Below, in pieces: positions 46,501-56,574 of a stretch of 64,000 bases of DNA. The stretch is from Enhygromyxa salina. Its GTDB lineage: Bacteria > Myxococcota_A > Polyangia > Nannocystales > Nannocystaceae. Within the stretch, counting starts at the first letter, position 1. Each line of letters starts with the position of its first letter. Where the stretch lies: assembly GCF_002994615.1 (NCBI RefSeq), contig NZ_PVNK01000146.1, positions 19,305 to 83,304 on the forward strand. The letters are read 5' to 3'. The notes below the pieces were generated by a model that saw only the letters and a list, made by a program, of their open reading frames with translations, did no database searches and was not told where the DNA came from. The position numbers were made by a program, and so were the translations under genes.

Positions 46501-47064
46501 ACCGCGCCGTGCGAGAACGTGTGCCCGGTCGCGGCCACGGCCCACAGCCCCGAAGGCCTCAACGACATGGCCTACAACCGCTGCATCGGCACGCGCTACT
46601 GCGCCAACAACTGCCCTTACAAGGTCCGGCGCTTCAACTTCTTCAACTACAACAAGCGCAGCGTCGGCGACACACGGACCGGGTGGGGCATCCCGGAGAT
46701 CGAGCAGATGCAGAAGAACCCCGACGTCACCGTCCGGTTCCGCGGCGTGATCGAGAAGTGTAGCTACTGCGTCCAGCGCATCAACGCGGCCAAGATCGAG
46801 GCTCACATCGACGGCCGCGACAAGGTCCGCGACGGCGAGGTCGTCACCGCCTGCGAGCAGGTCTGCCCGACCCAGGCGATCACCTTCGGCGACCTCACCG
46901 ACCCCGAGAGCCGGGTGTCTCAGCTCAAGTACTCGACCCGTAACGAGGACTACCGGGAGCGCGAGCAGTCGCCGCGCGACTACGCGGTCCTTCAAGACCT
47001 CCTCACGAAACCGCGGACCACCTACCTGGCCCGTGTGCGCAACCCCAACCCCAAGCTCGCGTGA
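43561..47064 (+). CDS. actB: ActB, iron-sulphur subunit of alternative complex III
   Basis: The 1167-residue protein is the large ACIII subunit: an N-terminal molybdopterin-oxidoreductase-like half that in studied complexes lacks the Mo cofactor, and a C-terminal ferredoxin-like half carrying [Fe-S] clusters. Near the start is a twin-arginine-type signal ([20 protein letters not shown] followed by TGC). Cys clusters lie at [12 protein letters not shown] (from 921), [35 protein letters not shown] and CEQVCP. The chosen ATG (43561) follows directly on actA. It should face the periplasm. Confidence 0.95.
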   Translation: MSRPTNKPTEALKTYWTSVQRRKTRLSVLGSNPAQAEFPPGADELVVEGGASRRKFMGLLGASTALAGLSSTGCVRKPVQNVMPFAKRPEDLIPGAPTYYATAYQVGGTVMGLLVESQDGRPIKIEGNPQHSGSQGATDVYAQASVLNLYDPQRSAKVRSKTVSAHAFAAPGQGEQAKQEVIHGMCERLRQLTLHDTNSIDAADQAEAKCAQLIEQAGRWNVYIGEDGREVTELSIDWDTQVETNWGDAWAALSEEFAALHSAGGEGLALVVPGSLSPSFRALQQRFVQTYPKAKVVLDDPTYPINSIRAAEMVAGEGARAYHDLEQATVIVAADSDFLGVEQDHVRLARQYAARRKLAKPGDTEGMNRLYVVEPHLTSTGAQADERLRLPGGDIVDFLAAVVIELVETHGATLPPGAQQFGSVIKTRGQFDPRTQRFVAALAEDLAARIQKPEQGVGRVQPERVCVIVGERQPPLAHGLGYLINAMMMSASANPPGTLRFGHRLDNVPYASLSQLASGLEDGTITSVLCLGTNPVYDAPGALGLAEKLAGAKLLVHAGTHHDETGQLAHWHLPLSHYLEAWGDLEAVDGTTSIQQPLIAPLHDTRSAVEILAMLVPHQDPASGEWALSTVEKPGDKLIREHWKSEIETASATSRAPTSLSEKVWRRWLHDGLVSGIPRSPSLPRPNKWQAFADLMVGRTVEEGPYEINFHLDPKVLAGEYSNNGWMQELPHPISKLTWDNGAYISATLAAELGVENGDNLAIKVGDASISVPAWIAPGQHDRTVSLNLGYGRHGIGPGADEVGFDVNPLRRDEARWFARGEVSRGSGNHLLVSTQDYGLLDPDGEEGTPILNYERRPIYREASVAGFKEDPNFSKKGDLMPKERLKEPWARYDPETQPTLSVPIFHGPHQWAMSVDLNSCISCNACVIACQAENNIPVVGKKEVSNGREMHWIRIDRYYTGPEDNPDAVVMPMLCQHCETAPCENVCPVAATAHSPEGLNDMAYNRCIGTRYCANNCPYKVRRFNFFNYNKRSVGDTRTGWGIPEIEQMQKNPDVTVRFRGVIEKCSYCVQRINAAKIEAHIDGRDKVRDGEVVTACEQVCPTQAITFGDLTDPESRVSQLKYSTRNEDYREREQSPRDYAVLQDLLTKPRTTYLARVRNPNPKLA

Positions 47065-47067
47065 ACC

Positions 47068-48453
47068 ATGGCTTCTAAAGAACGCGATCCTCTCGATCCC
47101 GTCCGGGGGCGCAAGCTCCTGGTCGAAGGCGGTCCGAGCTTCCACGACATTACCGAGCAGGTCTGCACGCCCGTCGAGCAGCCCGGCTTGGCCTGGTGGC
47201 TGGCATTCTTGCCCGCCCTGGGCGGTCTCACCATCTTCGGCGCGTCGGTGTTCTGGCTGCTGTGGGAAGGCATCGGCGTCTGGGGCCTGAACAACCCGGT
47301 CGACTGGGGCTGGGCGATCGTCGACTTCGTCTTTTGGGTCGGCATCGGCCACGCAGGCACGCTGATCTCGGCGATCTTGTTCCTGTTCCGGCAGCAGTGG
47401 CGGACAGCCGTCAACCGCTCGGCCGAGGCGATGACGATCTTCGCGGTCATCTGCGCCTTGATGTTCCCGACCTTCCACACCGGACGGCCGTGGATCGTCT
47501 ACTGGATGCTGCCGATCCCCAACCAGATGCAGATGTGGCCGAACTTCCGCAGCCCGCTGCTGTGGGACGTGTTCGCGGTCTCGACCTACTTCACGGTCTC
47601 GCTGCTGTTTTGGTACGTCGGCCTGATCCCCGACCTCGCGACGATGCGCGACCGCGCGACGACCAAGATTCGCCGGGTCGCCTACGGGATCTTCGCCCTC
47701 GGCTGGCGCGGCTCGACCCGCCACTGGCAGCACTACGAGAAGGCCTACCTGCTGCTCGCGGGCCTCGCGACGCCGCTGGTGCTCTCGGTCCACACCATCG
47801 TCTCCTTCGACTTCGCGGTCTCGCAGCTGCCCGGCTGGCACACGACGATCTTCCCGCCCTACTTCGTCGCGGGCGCGATCTTCTCGGGCTTCGCCATGGT
47901 CCTGACGCTGCTCATCCCGATCCGCAAGTGGTACGGGCTCGAGCACATCATCACGATCAAGCACCTCGAGAACATGGCGAAGATCATCCTGCTGACCGGG
48001 ACCTTGGTCGGCTACGCCTACGCGATGGAGTTCTTCATCGCCTGGTACTCGGGCAACCCCTACGAGAGCTTCGCGTTCGTCAACCGCGCGTTCGGCCCCT
48101 ACGCCTGGGCCTACTGGATCATGATTAGCTGCAACGTGATTTCGCCGCAGCTGGTCTGGTTCAAGAAGATCAGGCGCAACCCGGTGGCGCTGTTCATCCT
48201 GTCGATCTTCGTCAACATCGGCATGTGGTTCGAGCGCTTCGTCATCACGGTGACCTCGCTCAGCCGCGACTTCCTGCCGTCGAGCTGGGACTACTACTCG
48301 GCCACGATGTGGGACGTCGGCATGCTCGTCGGCTCCTTCGGCCTGTTCTTCACCATGTTCTGCCTCTTCATCCGCTATCTCCCGATGATCGCCATCGCCG
48401 AGATCAAAGCGGTGATGCCCGCGGCCAATCCCCACCCCCCGGGTGATCACTAG
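47068..48453 (+). CDS. actC: ActC, NrfD-like quinone-binding subunit
   Basis: 461 residues with about ten TM helices, the NrfD/PsrC-like membrane subunit of ACIII, which provides a quinol-binding site and part of the proposed proton path. Recognisable features are the family N-terminal [35 protein letters not shown] and HEKAYLL-like helix starts ([18 protein letters not shown]). The ATG lies three bases after the actB stop. It is a paralogue of actF. Confidence 0.95.
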   Translation: MASKERDPLDPVRGRKLLVEGGPSFHDITEQVCTPVEQPGLAWWLAFLPALGGLTIFGASVFWLLWEGIGVWGLNNPVDWGWAIVDFVFWVGIGHAGTLISAILFLFRQQWRTAVNRSAEAMTIFAVICALMFPTFHTGRPWIVYWMLPIPNQMQMWPNFRSPLLWDVFAVSTYFTVSLLFWYVGLIPDLATMRDRATTKIRRVAYGIFALGWRGSTRHWQHYEKAYLLLAGLATPLVLSVHTIVSFDFAVSQLPGWHTTIFPPYFVAGAIFSGFAMVLTLLIPIRKWYGLEHIITIKHLENMAKIILLTGTLVGYAYAMEFFIAWYSGNPYESFAFVNRAFGPYAWAYWIMISCNVISPQLVWFKKIRRNPVALFILSIFVNIGMWFERFVITVTSLSRDFLPSSWDYYSATMWDVGMLVGSFGLFFTMFCLFIRYLPMIAIAEIKAVMPAANPHPPGDH

Positions 48454-48465
48454 GAGCCGACCGTC

Positions 48466-49020
48466 ATGGCCAAGTCCAAGAAGGGTTCCAAGACCAAGAA
48501 GTTCGGCCTCCTGGCCGAGTACGACAGCGCGGCGGCGATCTTCCACGCCTGCGAGAAGGTCCGCGACGCCGGCTACAAGCGCTGGGATTCGTACACGCCC
48601 TTTCCGGTGCACAACCTCGACAAGGCCATGGGCATCAAGCCCTCGGTCCTGCCCTGGATCGTGTTCGCCTGCGGCATGACCGGGGCCGCGAGCGGCATGC
48701 TCTTGCAGTGGTGGAGCGCGACGATCGCCTACCCGCTGATCATCGCCGGCAAGCCGCTGTTCTCGTTTCAGGCCTTCGTGCCCGTGACCTTCGAGCTCGG
48801 CATTCTGTTCTCTGCGTTCGGCGCGGTGTTCGGGATGTTGGGCTTGAACAAGCTGCCTCAGTACTACCACCCGCTGTTCAACATCGCTCGCTTCGCGCGC
48901 GCGACGGACGATCGCTTCTTCATTGCGATCGAGGCCAGCGACCCCAAGTACGACCTCGACAAGACGCGCAAGCTCCTCGAAGGGACTGACGCCGTCGCGG
49001 TCGAGGAGGTCGACGATTGA
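48466..49020 (+). CDS. actD: ActD, small membrane subunit of ACIII
   Basis: 184 residues with two TM helices (WIVFACGMTGAASGMLLQWW and FELGILFSAFGAVFGMLG) and a cytoplasmic part, the DUF3341 family. KKFGLLAEYDSAAAIFHACE near the start is typical of ActD. The stop overlaps the actE ATG by one base. Its role in ACIII is structural, with a possible proton-handling contribution. Confidence 0.92.
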   Translation: MAKSKKGSKTKKFGLLAEYDSAAAIFHACEKVRDAGYKRWDSYTPFPVHNLDKAMGIKPSVLPWIVFACGMTGAASGMLLQWWSATIAYPLIIAGKPLFSFQAFVPVTFELGILFSAFGAVFGMLGLNKLPQYYHPLFNIARFARATDDRFFIAIEASDPKYDLDKTRKLLEGTDAVAVEEVDD

Positions 49021-49706
49021 TGCGACGCAACAAGGCCACCATCACTCCTTTGGCGCTCGTCGTTTTGGCGGGCAGCTTGACCGGCTGCTGGGGCAACCGG
49101 TCCGAAGAGCCGCCGGTCCACATCATCTGGAACATGGACTTCCAGGCCAGGTGGGACGCGCAAGAGAAGACCGACATGTTCGAGGACGGCCGGATCATGC
49201 GTGCGCCCGTCGAGGGCACGGTCGCGCGGGGCTTCCTCAAAGAAGACGACCTCTTGTGGCGCGGCCGCGGCTTCGACGGCCGCCTCGCTGACGAGCTGCC
49301 CGCGAGCATCGAGCTCGACGCCGAGCTGCTCGAGCGGGGGCGCGAGCGCTACGACATCTACTGCTCGCCGTGCCACGACCACAGCGGTCGCGGTCAGGGT
49401 CCCACGACCCTGCGCGGCGGCGGCTTCAAGGTCGCGCCCGCCAACTTGCATCAAGAGCGGCTGCTGCCGATGCCGCTGGGCTACTTCTACGAGATCATCA
49501 CCGAAGGGAAGATGCCCAACATGCTGCCCTACGCGGCGCAGATCCCCGTCGAGGATCGCTGGGCGATCGCCGTTTGGGTCCGCGCGCTGCAGATCTACGG
49601 CAAGGACAAGGACTGGGCCGGCGCGGTCGTCGCGGCAGACGCCAGCGACGCCCCCGACCCGAGCGGCGCGGTCGCTCCGGCCGCCAACAAGGAGGGCTCC
49701 CGATGA
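49020..49706 (+). CDS. actE: ActE, monohaem cytochrome c lipoprotein subunit of ACIII
   Basis: 228 residues: a lipoprotein signal (LALVVLAGSLTGC), the characteristic WNMDFQARWDAQ block, and one CSPCH haem site near residue 117. A Met ligand lies in GKMPNMLPYA. The C-terminal tail is Ala/Asp/Pro-rich. The ATG at 49020 (sharing a base with the actD stop) is preferred to the TTG three bases earlier. ActE completes the haem chain of ACIII together with ActA. Confidence 0.94.
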   Translation: MRRNKATITPLALVVLAGSLTGCWGNRSEEPPVHIIWNMDFQARWDAQEKTDMFEDGRIMRAPVEGTVARGFLKEDDLLWRGRGFDGRLADELPASIELDAELLERGRERYDIYCSPCHDHSGRGQGPTTLRGGGFKVAPANLHQERLLPMPLGYFYEIITEGKMPNMLPYAAQIPVEDRWAIAVWVRALQIYGKDKDWAGAVVAADASDAPDPSGAVAPAANKEGSR

Positions 49707-51025
49707 GTGCTCACCACAAAAAGGTCTCGGACATCGACGAGAAGACGATCGAGATCAACAAGTCCACGCTGTGGGCCAAGCTGCCGATGATCGGCGCCGC
49801 GCTGGCCGTGGTCGGGTTCTTGGTCGGCTTCTTCGCGCCGGGCCCCGGGGGTGTGTTCGCCGAGGACGAGCACCTCTGGCACGCCAAGCAGTGGACGGCC
49901 TACCTCAACGCCTTCATGTTCGCGCTCTCGCTCGGGTTCGGCGGGCTGATCTTCGTGATCATCCAGCACCTCGTCCGCGCGAACTGGTCGATCGTCGTGC
50001 GGCGCCTGGCGGAGAACGCGATGTTCACGCTGCCCTTCGTCGCCCTCGCCGGGCTCCCGCTGCTGATCGGTGACACCGGTCAGGCGGTGTTCGAGTGGAT
50101 GCACGTCGAGGAGATGGTCCACGACCCGATGCTCCAGGCCAAGGCCGCGTACCTCAACAAGAGCGCCTTCGGGGCTCGCTACGGCCTGTTCTTGGGCCTG
50201 TGGGGCATCCTCTCGCTGCTGTTTTGGAAGTGGTCGCGCGACCAGGACAAGGCCAAGACGACCGAGGCCGCCGACGCCCTGTCGTACAAGCAGCGCTTCC
50301 TCGCGCCGATCGCCCTGATCGCCTTTGCGATGTCGATGACCTTCGGGGCCTTCGACTTCATGATGTCGCTCGACCCGCACTGGTTCTCGACGATCTTCGG
50401 CGTCTACTACTTCGCCGGCATCGCCCTGACCTTCCACGCCTTCTTGGTCATCGTGTGCTTCTTCTTGCAGCGCAGCGGGATGCTAAAGGGTGTGGTCACG
50501 CCGGAGCACTATCATGACCTCGGCAAGTTCATGTTCGGGTTCACGGTGTTTTGGACCTACATCGGGTTCAGCCAGTACTTCCTGATCTGGTACGCGAACA
50601 TCCCCGAGGAGACCGGCTGGTTCCAGTACCGGGCCCACGGCCAGTGGCTGAGCTTGAGCCTGCTGCTGATCTTCGGCCGCTTCATCCTCCCCTTCTTCCT
50701 GCTCCTGCGGCGCGGGTGGAAGCGCAACCCCAACTACCTGGTCTGGATGGCCTTCTTCGTGGTCGGGATGCAGTTCGTCGACATGTTCTGGCTCATCCAG
50801 CCGCCCTTCGCCCACCACGCGGCCTCGGCCGCGGCCAAGGCGGGGTCGCCCGAGGTCGCCGAGTACTTCCACACCAGCATCACGCTCACGGGCGCCGATG
50901 TCGGCTTCTTCATCGGCTTCACCGGGTTGTTCCTGGCCCTGTTTGGCTGGTCGCTGACAACCAGCAAGCTGGTGGCGATCAAGGACCCGCGGCTCGAAGA
51001 GTCGCTCAACCACGAGAACTTCTAG
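49703..51025 (+). CDS. actF: ActF, NrfD-like membrane subunit of ACIII
   Basis: 440 residues with about ten TM helices, a paralogue of ActC. Notable segments are AKQWTAYLNAFMFALSLGFG, FGAFDFMMSLDPHWFSTIFG and GFTVFWTYIGFSQYFLIWYA; the last two are typical of ActF. The ATG overlaps the actE stop (ATGA). Acts with ActC in quinol oxidation and coupling. Confidence 0.94.
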   Translation: MSAHHKKVSDIDEKTIEINKSTLWAKLPMIGAALAVVGFLVGFFAPGPGGVFAEDEHLWHAKQWTAYLNAFMFALSLGFGGLIFVIIQHLVRANWSIVVRRLAENAMFTLPFVALAGLPLLIGDTGQAVFEWMHVEEMVHDPMLQAKAAYLNKSAFGARYGLFLGLWGILSLLFWKWSRDQDKAKTTEAADALSYKQRFLAPIALIAFAMSMTFGAFDFMMSLDPHWFSTIFGVYYFAGIALTFHAFLVIVCFFLQRSGMLKGVVTPEHYHDLGKFMFGFTVFWTYIGFSQYFLIWYANIPEETGWFQYRAHGQWLSLSLLLIFGRFILPFFLLLRRGWKRNPNYLVWMAFFVVGMQFVDMFWLIQPPFAHHAASAAAKAGSPEVAEYFHTSITLTGADVGFFIGFTGLFLALFGWSLTTSKLVAIKDPRLEESLNHENF

Positions 51026-51044
51026 CCGAGAGGGAGCTGCGAAC

Positions 51045-51653
51045 ATGTCAGATCATGGACATCACGATCCCGGCGGCCACGAGCTCGACGCGGTCAACAC
51101 CAAGCTGCTGTTTCGCTTGCTGTTTGGGCTCACGGGGCTGACGCTCCTGGCCTGCATCGCTGTCGTTCAGTGGTTTTACAGTCAGCGGCGGGAGCTCGAT
51201 AACCGTCACGCGGTCGAAGGCTCGTTCCAGCTGCAGCAGTACCAGGGCAAGATGGCCAAGGACCTCGAGGGTCTCGACCAGGTCGCCCAGGACATCGCCG
51301 CCAACCCGGCCCTGCTCGCTGCGCCGCCGCCCCCCTCGGGCTGGATCCACCCCGACGACCTCGTCGGTGGGACCGCGGATCCGGCCGCGCCCGCCGAGGC
51401 GCCCGCGCAAGAGCAAGAGGTCGAGCCTGAGCCTGAGCCTGTCGCGGATCCCGCCGTGGAAGGCGAGGCCCCCGAAGGCGAGGACGCCGAAGGCGAGGAC
51501 GCCGAGGCGGCCGAGCCCGCCAAGCCCGCCAAGACACCCGAGCCCGCGGCCGAGGAGGCTGACAAGCCCCAAAAGCCCGTGGCCGAGGAGCCTGGCAAGC
51601 CCAAGCCCACGGAGCCCGAGCCCAAGCCCGAGGCTGAGCCCGACGGCGAGTGA
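51045..51653 (+). CDS. Pro/Glu-rich membrane-anchored protein between ACIII and caa3
   Basis: 202 residues: a His-rich cytoplasmic start (MSDHGHHDPGGHELDAV), one TM helix (LLFGLTGLTLLACIAVVQWF), a short helical periplasmic region (NRHAVEGSFQLQQYQGKMAK), a conserved-looking PPPSGWIHPDDLVGG patch, then ~90 residues of Pro/Glu/Ala/Lys repeats. It could be an accessory ACIII subunit or a tether between ACIII and the oxidase; the position supports this but nothing proves it. No family recognised with certainty. Confidence 0.7.
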   Translation: MSDHGHHDPGGHELDAVNTKLLFRLLFGLTGLTLLACIAVVQWFYSQRRELDNRHAVEGSFQLQQYQGKMAKDLEGLDQVAQDIAANPALLAAPPPPSGWIHPDDLVGGTADPAAPAEAPAQEQEVEPEPEPVADPAVEGEAPEGEDAEGEDAEAAEPAKPAKTPEPAAEEADKPQKPVAEEPGKPKPTEPEPKPEAEPDGE

Positions 51654-51696
51654 TCTCGCCCCGCCAAGCTCCACCTACCCGTCCGCGAACCGCGTC

Positions 51697-52590
51697 ATGA
51701 ACCTGCACCGCAAAGCATCCCGGCTCCTCATGGGGCTCCTCGTTGGAGGTCTGTTGACCTTCACGATGGATGCGCACGCGGCCCCGGGCCGACGCGGCGA
51801 GGGGGCCCAGCTCGGCGACGCCCGGTCAGACAAGCTGCTGTCGCCGGAGGCCAACGAGATCGGCGTCGACGAGATGCTCGGCGGGTTCCTCGACAAGGAC
51901 CTGGCCTTCGTCGATCACAACGGCGAAGAGGTGAAGCTCGGCGACTACTTCGACGGTGAGCGGCCGGTGCTGCTGACCCTCAACTACTTCCGCTGCCCGA
52001 CCCTGTGCAGCCTCCAGCTCAACGGCCTGACCCGGACGCTCGATCGCTTCGATTGGCGGCCCGGCGAGCAGTACCGCATCGTCACGGTGAGCATCGATCC
52101 GCGCGAGGACGCGCGGCTCGCGGCCGACAAGCGGGCCTCGCACCTCGAGGCGCTCAACGTCGGTGACGACTTTGACTGGAACTTCCTGACCGGCGACGCG
52201 CTGCAGATCCACATGCTCGCGGCGCAGCTCGGCATCGGCTACGCCTACGACGCCGAGCAAGATCAGTACGCCCACCCGGCGGTTTTGATGTTCATCTCCC
52301 CCGAGGGCAAAGTCGCCCGCTACCTCTACGGCCTCGAGTATCAGCCCAGCGACATCAAGTTCGCGCTGATGGAGGCGGCCGAGGGGCGCGTCGGCAGCCC
52401 CGTCGACAAGCTAATTCTGTCCTGCTTCCACTACGACGCGTCGTCGGGGGAGTATGGACCTTTTGCGATGGGGATCATGCGCCTCGGAGGCGCATTCATG
52501 ATCCTCATCGTCGGCATTCCCCTGGTCCTCGTCTGGCGGCGTGAGCGTCGTCGGCGGAACAAGATCAGCCAGCTGGAGGCACGAGCGTGA
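51697..52590 (+). CDS. SCO1/SenC copper chaperone (second of two)
   Basis: 297 residues with a cleavable-type signal (LLMGLLVGGLLTFTMDAHAA), the SCO domain with NYFRCPTLCSLQ (CxxxC), VTVSIDPRED and a copper-ligand-type His in YAHPAVLMFI, and a C-terminal TM helix (LGGAFMILIVGIPLVLVW). The C-terminal anchor distinguishes it from the SCO at 41461, which is N-terminally anchored. The stop overlaps the coxB GTG start. Likely specific for CuA insertion into that subunit. Confidence 0.92.
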   Translation: MNLHRKASRLLMGLLVGGLLTFTMDAHAAPGRRGEGAQLGDARSDKLLSPEANEIGVDEMLGGFLDKDLAFVDHNGEEVKLGDYFDGERPVLLTLNYFRCPTLCSLQLNGLTRTLDRFDWRPGEQYRIVTVSIDPREDARLAADKRASHLEALNVGDDFDWNFLTGDALQIHMLAAQLGIGYAYDAEQDQYAHPAVLMFISPEGKVARYLYGLEYQPSDIKFALMEAAEGRVGSPVDKLILSCFHYDASSGEYGPFAMGIMRLGGAFMILIVGIPLVLVWRRERRRRNKISQLEARA

Positions 52591-53606
52591 TCGCTACTTT
52601 CATTCCTCCCGAGAAACTCGGCACCCCCTCGATGTCGGACTCCCCCTGGGAGTTGCTTCCGACCGCCTCGAACCACGCGGCCTCGCTCGATTGGCTCTAC
52701 CTGGCCTTGACGATCGTGTGCGGCATCTCGTTCGTCCTGGTCATCGGCGCGATGTTCTACTTCATGTGGAAGTACAAGAAGCGCTCCGACGAGGATCGGA
52801 CCTCGCCGCTGACCCACAACGGCAGGCTCGAGTTCGCATGGAGCGCGATCCCGGCCGTGTTCCTGATGTTGTTCTTCATTCAGGGCGAGATCGACTTCGT
52901 CAAGCTGAGCGCGCCGCCAGCTGACGCGATCGACATCTCGATCACGGCCGAGAAGTGGAAGTGGACGATCGAATACCCCGGTCGGTCCGCGGCCTCGACG
53001 ACCGAGGTCCTCGACGGTGAGATCGCGCCGCTGCTGGTCGTGCCCAAGGGCCAGCCGGTTCGGCTCCTGATGTCGAGCAAGGACGTCATCCACTCGCTCT
53101 ACATCCCGGCCTTCCGGGTCAAGAAGGACGTGGTCCCGGGGCGCTACGCCTTCGTGTGGTTCACGGCCATCGAAGAGGGCACCTTCCCGCTGTTTTGCAC
53201 CGAGTACTGCGGCGACGAGCACTCCTCGATGCTCGCGGTCGTCAAGGTCGTGCCGCCCGAGGACTACGAGGCCGAGGTCCGGGCCGCGACCACGCTCGAG
53301 CAGGGCGCGGGCGAGACCATCGAGGCCTTCGGTGAGAAGGTCTACAAGGCGATGGCCTGCAACTCGTGTCACAACCCCGACGCGAGCGTCAAAGTCGGCC
53401 CCGGCTTCGGTGGCCTGTTTGGCAAGACCGAGAGCATGACCGACGGCAGCAGCCTGACCGTCGACGAGAACTACCTCCGCGAGTCGATTTACCAGCCCAA
53501 CGCCAAGGTCGTCGCCGGGTTCACCCCGCAGATGCCGTCCTTCGCCGGGCAGATCAACGACGAACAGATGAACGCGCTCATCGCGTACATCAAGTCGCTC
53601 AAGTGA
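52587..53606 (+). CDS. coxB: caa3-type oxidase subunit II with fused cytochrome c
   Basis: 339 residues: two N-terminal TM helices (about 35-65 and 85-105), the CuA domain with CTEYCGDEHSSM (Cys204, Cys208, His212, Met215) and a C-terminal cytochrome c domain with CNSCH at 258-262 and a Met ligand in PQMPSFAGQ. The fused haem makes this a caa3 enzyme, which can accept electrons directly from ACIII or the lipoprotein cytochrome. The start is GTG coupled to the SCO stop. Confidence 0.96.
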   Translation: MIATFIPPEKLGTPSMSDSPWELLPTASNHAASLDWLYLALTIVCGISFVLVIGAMFYFMWKYKKRSDEDRTSPLTHNGRLEFAWSAIPAVFLMLFFIQGEIDFVKLSAPPADAIDISITAEKWKWTIEYPGRSAASTTEVLDGEIAPLLVVPKGQPVRLLMSSKDVIHSLYIPAFRVKKDVVPGRYAFVWFTAIEEGTFPLFCTEYCGDEHSSMLAVVKVVPPEDYEAEVRAATTLEQGAGETIEAFGEKVYKAMACNSCHNPDASVKVGPGFGGLFGKTESMTDGSSLTVDENYLRESIYQPNAKVVAGFTPQMPSFAGQINDEQMNALIAYIKSLK

Positions 53607-53627
53607 CCGAGAGTCGGGAGAAAGAGC

Positions 53628-55346
53628 ATGTCTGACGACAGCAAGAAGACCGACGAGAAGGCCGAAGATTCGGCCAGCACCGACGTCGTGGCCACCAAGA
53701 CCGAGAAGCCCGTAACCACCGATGGCGACGGCCACGCCGAGGGCGTGGCGCCGGAGAAGAGCTACCTGACCGCCAGTCGCGGCGTGATGTCTTGGTTGGT
53801 CACCGTCGACCACAAGCGCATCGGCCTCATGTACTTGGTGGCCACCATGTTCTTCTTCCTGGTGGCGGGTCTGCTAGCGATCGCGCTGCGGACCGAGCTG
53901 TTCACCGGGCAGCAGGACTTCATGTCAGCGGCGACCTACAACAAGGTCTTCACGCTGCATGGCGCGATCATGGTGTTCTTGTTCATCATCCCCTCGGTCC
54001 CCGCGGGGATCGGCAACTTCGTGTTGCCGCTGATGCTCGGGGCCAAGGACGTCGCGTTTCCGAAGCTCAACCTCCTGAGCTTCTATGTCTACTGCATCGC
54101 CGCGGTCATGTTGATCCTGACCCTGGTGCTCGGCTCGCTCGACACCGGCTGGACCTTCTACACGCCCTACTCGAAGTCCACGGGTACGGCCGTGATCATG
54201 GCGACGATGGGCGCGTTCGTGGCTGGGTTCTCGTCAATCCTGACCGGCGTCAACTTCGTGGTCACGACCCACAAGATGCGGGCCCCGGGCATGACCTGGA
54301 ACCGCATGCCGCTGATGATCTGGGCGCTCTACGCGACCGCCCTGATCCAGATCATGGCGACCCCGGTCCTCGCTATCACGCTGTTCTTGCTGGTCATCGA
54401 GCGGACCCTCAGCGTCGGCATCTTCGACCCCGCGATGGGCGGCGACCCGGCCCTGTACCAGCACTTCTTCTGGTTCTACAGCCACCCGGCCGTCTACATC
54501 ATGATCCTGCCAGGCTTCGGGATCATCTCGGAGCTGATCACCGTCCACAGCCGCAAGCACATCTTCGGCTACCGGGCGATTGCGATCTCCTCGGTTGCGA
54601 TCGCGGTCATCTCGTTCTTCGTGTGGGGGCACCACCTGTTCGTGTCGGGGCAGTCCGAGCTCGCCGGCATCGTGTTCTCGTTCCTGACCTTCGCGGTCGC
54701 GGTGCCCACGGCGATCAAGGTGTTCTCCTGGGTTGCGACGCTCTACGGCGGCTCGATCCGGTACACGACGCCGATGTGGTACGCGATCGTGTTCCTGTGG
54801 ACCTTCACGATCGGCGGGCTGACCGGGGTCTACCTCGGCACCCTCTCGGTCAACGTCCACCTCCACGACACCTACTTCGTGGTCGCGCACTTCCACTACG
54901 TGATGGTCGGCGGCACGGTCGTCGCCTTCCTCGGCGGGCTGTACCACTGGTGGCCCAAGATGTTCGGGCGCATGTACAACGAGACCGCGGGCAAGATCTC
55001 GGCCCTGCTCGTGTTCATCGGGTTCAACACGACCTTCCTGACCCAGTTCTTCCTCGGTCACCAGGGCATGCCGCGGCGCTACTACGCCTACCTGCCCGAG
55101 TACGAGGTCATGCACCAGGTCTCGACGGTCGGCGCCTGGATCCTCGCGTGTGGTCTGTTCCTGGTCCTGTTCACGCTGATCCACGCGATCAAATCGGGTG
55201 AGCGGGCAACGGCCAATCCCTGGGCCGCGGTCTCGCTCGAGTGGCGCACCGCGAGCCCGCCGATCGAGCACAACTTTCATGCGACTCCGCAGGTCACGGG
55301 TAGCCCCTATGACTTCCCGGAGATCGACAAGTCGGGCAAGCACTGA
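53628..55346 (+). CDS. coxA: haem-copper oxidase subunit I, A2-type
   Basis: 572 residues, about 12 TM helices preceded by a ~50-residue charged tail. Ligand motifs are present: HGAIMVFLF (low-spin haem), [15 protein letters not shown] at 284-298 with the His-Tyr pair, WGHHLF (CuB) and [14 protein letters not shown] (haem a3/a ligands). In the first, Ala replaces the Glu of HPEVY and YS precedes it, the A2-type signature known from Rhodothermus caa3. The K-channel Lys is kept in PTAIKVFSW. It catalyses O2 reduction to water with proton pumping. Confidence 0.96.
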   Translation: MSDDSKKTDEKAEDSASTDVVATKTEKPVTTDGDGHAEGVAPEKSYLTASRGVMSWLVTVDHKRIGLMYLVATMFFFLVAGLLAIALRTELFTGQQDFMSAATYNKVFTLHGAIMVFLFIIPSVPAGIGNFVLPLMLGAKDVAFPKLNLLSFYVYCIAAVMLILTLVLGSLDTGWTFYTPYSKSTGTAVIMATMGAFVAGFSSILTGVNFVVTTHKMRAPGMTWNRMPLMIWALYATALIQIMATPVLAITLFLLVIERTLSVGIFDPAMGGDPALYQHFFWFYSHPAVYIMILPGFGIISELITVHSRKHIFGYRAIAISSVAIAVISFFVWGHHLFVSGQSELAGIVFSFLTFAVAVPTAIKVFSWVATLYGGSIRYTTPMWYAIVFLWTFTIGGLTGVYLGTLSVNVHLHDTYFVVAHFHYVMVGGTVVAFLGGLYHWWPKMFGRMYNETAGKISALLVFIGFNTTFLTQFFLGHQGMPRRYYAYLPEYEVMHQVSTVGAWILACGLFLVLFTLIHAIKSGERATANPWAAVSLEWRTASPPIEHNFHATPQVTGSPYDFPEIDKSGKH

Positions 55347-55367
55347 CATGCGTACGGAGCCACGTAC

Positions 55368-56036
55368 ATGAGCAGCAATGCACAAGAACACGAGGACCGG
55401 CCCTGGTTCCTCGCTCACCACTTCGACACCGTCGGGCAGCAGATGAGCTCGGCCAAGCTGGGCATGTGGCTATTCGCCTGCACCGAGGTGTTGATGTTCA
55501 GCGGCCTGTTCCTGGCCTACTTCATCCTCCGCGACCTCTACCCGGAGATGGTCCTGGTCGCCTCGGAGGAGCTCAACAAGACCGCCGGTGGCGTCAACAC
55601 CGTCGTGCTCCTGACCTCATCGTTCACGATGGCGCTCGGGGTCCGGGCCGCGCAGACCAACAACAACAAGGCGCTCAAGCGCAACTTGCTGGTGACCATT
55701 GCGTGCGCGTTCATCTTCATGATCGTCAAGTACTTCGAGTACACGACGAAGATTGAGCACGGCCTCTTGCCCGGGGCGTGGTTCAGCGCGCTCGAGCACG
55801 GCTACATGCTGCCGAAGTACTCGCGCGTGTTTTACGGCATCTACTTCACGATGACGGGGCTCCACGGCGTCCACGTGATCGTTGGGATCGGGGTGCTCTC
55901 GTGGATCTACATCCGCGCGCGGCGCCACGAATTCAACTCGGAGAACTACGTCGCGGTCGAGAACGCCGGGATCTACTGGCACATCGTCGACCTGGTCTGG
56001 ATCTTCCTCTTTCCGCTCCTTTACCTGGTGAAGTGA
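55368..56036 (+). CDS. coxC: cytochrome c oxidase subunit III
   Basis: 222 residues with about five TM helices. Family features are [23 protein letters not shown] and [12 protein letters not shown], ending [19 protein letters not shown]. It stabilises subunit I and the proton entry. Follows coxA after 21 bases. Confidence 0.94.
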   Translation: MSSNAQEHEDRPWFLAHHFDTVGQQMSSAKLGMWLFACTEVLMFSGLFLAYFILRDLYPEMVLVASEELNKTAGGVNTVVLLTSSFTMALGVRAAQTNNNKALKRNLLVTIACAFIFMIVKYFEYTTKIEHGLLPGAWFSALEHGYMLPKYSRVFYGIYFTMTGLHGVHVIVGIGVLSWIYIRARRHEFNSENYVAVENAGIYWHIVDLVWIFLFPLLYLVK

Positions 56037-56043
56037 GGCAGTC

Positions 56044-56517
56044 ATGGCGCACGCAGACTCCACCCAAAACTCGGTCTACCTCAACGGGAAGCCGGTCGAG
56101 AACCCCCACGAGGACCACCACCACGTCAGCCCGGTCTGGGAATTCACGGCGGTGTTCGTCGCGCTGTTGATCCTGACGATCTTGACCTACGTGGTCTCGT
56201 TCGCCGGGCTCGGCCCCGCGAGCTTGCCGGTCGCGATGATCATCGCGGGGACCAAGGGCGCGCTCGTGGCCTTGTTCTTCATGCACCTCAAATATGAGGA
56301 TCGCTTCTACGGGTTCGTGTTTGCGGTGACCCTCTTGTTCGTCGCTATCTTCTTCACGCTCACCTTGTTCGACATGAGCTCGACCGACGAGCTCAACGAA
56401 GAGGCCGGCATCAAGTACAAGCGCACCGTCGAGGACAGCGCCGAGGCGGCCGAGAGCGCCGCCGCGATGAAGGCGGCCGGGCTCAAGCCGGCGGCCGCGG
56501 GCGGCGGCGGGCACTGA
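56044..56517 (+). CDS. coxD: cytochrome c oxidase subunit IV
   Basis: 157 residues with three TM helices, of the prokaryotic subunit IV (Caa3_CtaF/COX4_pro) type, including GTKGALVALFFMHLKYEDRF. A His-rich N-terminal stretch (HEDHHHVSPVWEF) and an Ala/Gly C-terminal tail are extras. It is the last gene before the terminator at 56542. Confidence 0.88.
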   Translation: MAHADSTQNSVYLNGKPVENPHEDHHHVSPVWEFTAVFVALLILTILTYVVSFAGLGPASLPVAMIIAGTKGALVALFFMHLKYEDRFYGFVFAVTLLFVAIFFTLTLFDMSSTDELNEEAGIKYKRTVEDSAEAAESAAAMKAAGLKPAAAGGGGH

Positions 56518-56541
56518 GCGCCCCAACTCCTGCACCAGCGA

Positions 56542-56574
56542 AGAGCCCGGCCCTGTGCCGGGCTCTTTGTGTTT
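56542..56574 (+). terminator. intrinsic terminator closing the respiratory cluster
   Basis: Perfect 10-bp stem AGAGCCCGGC / GCCGGGCTCT with loop CCTGT, followed by TTGTGTTT, 24 bases after coxD. A good Rho-independent terminator. Confidence 0.85.

Noticed and set aside
43555..48870. 1771-codon minus-strand open frame
   Set aside because: Shadow of actB, actC and actD; composition is dominated by Asp/Arg/Val/Leu as expected for the antisense of GC-rich genes.
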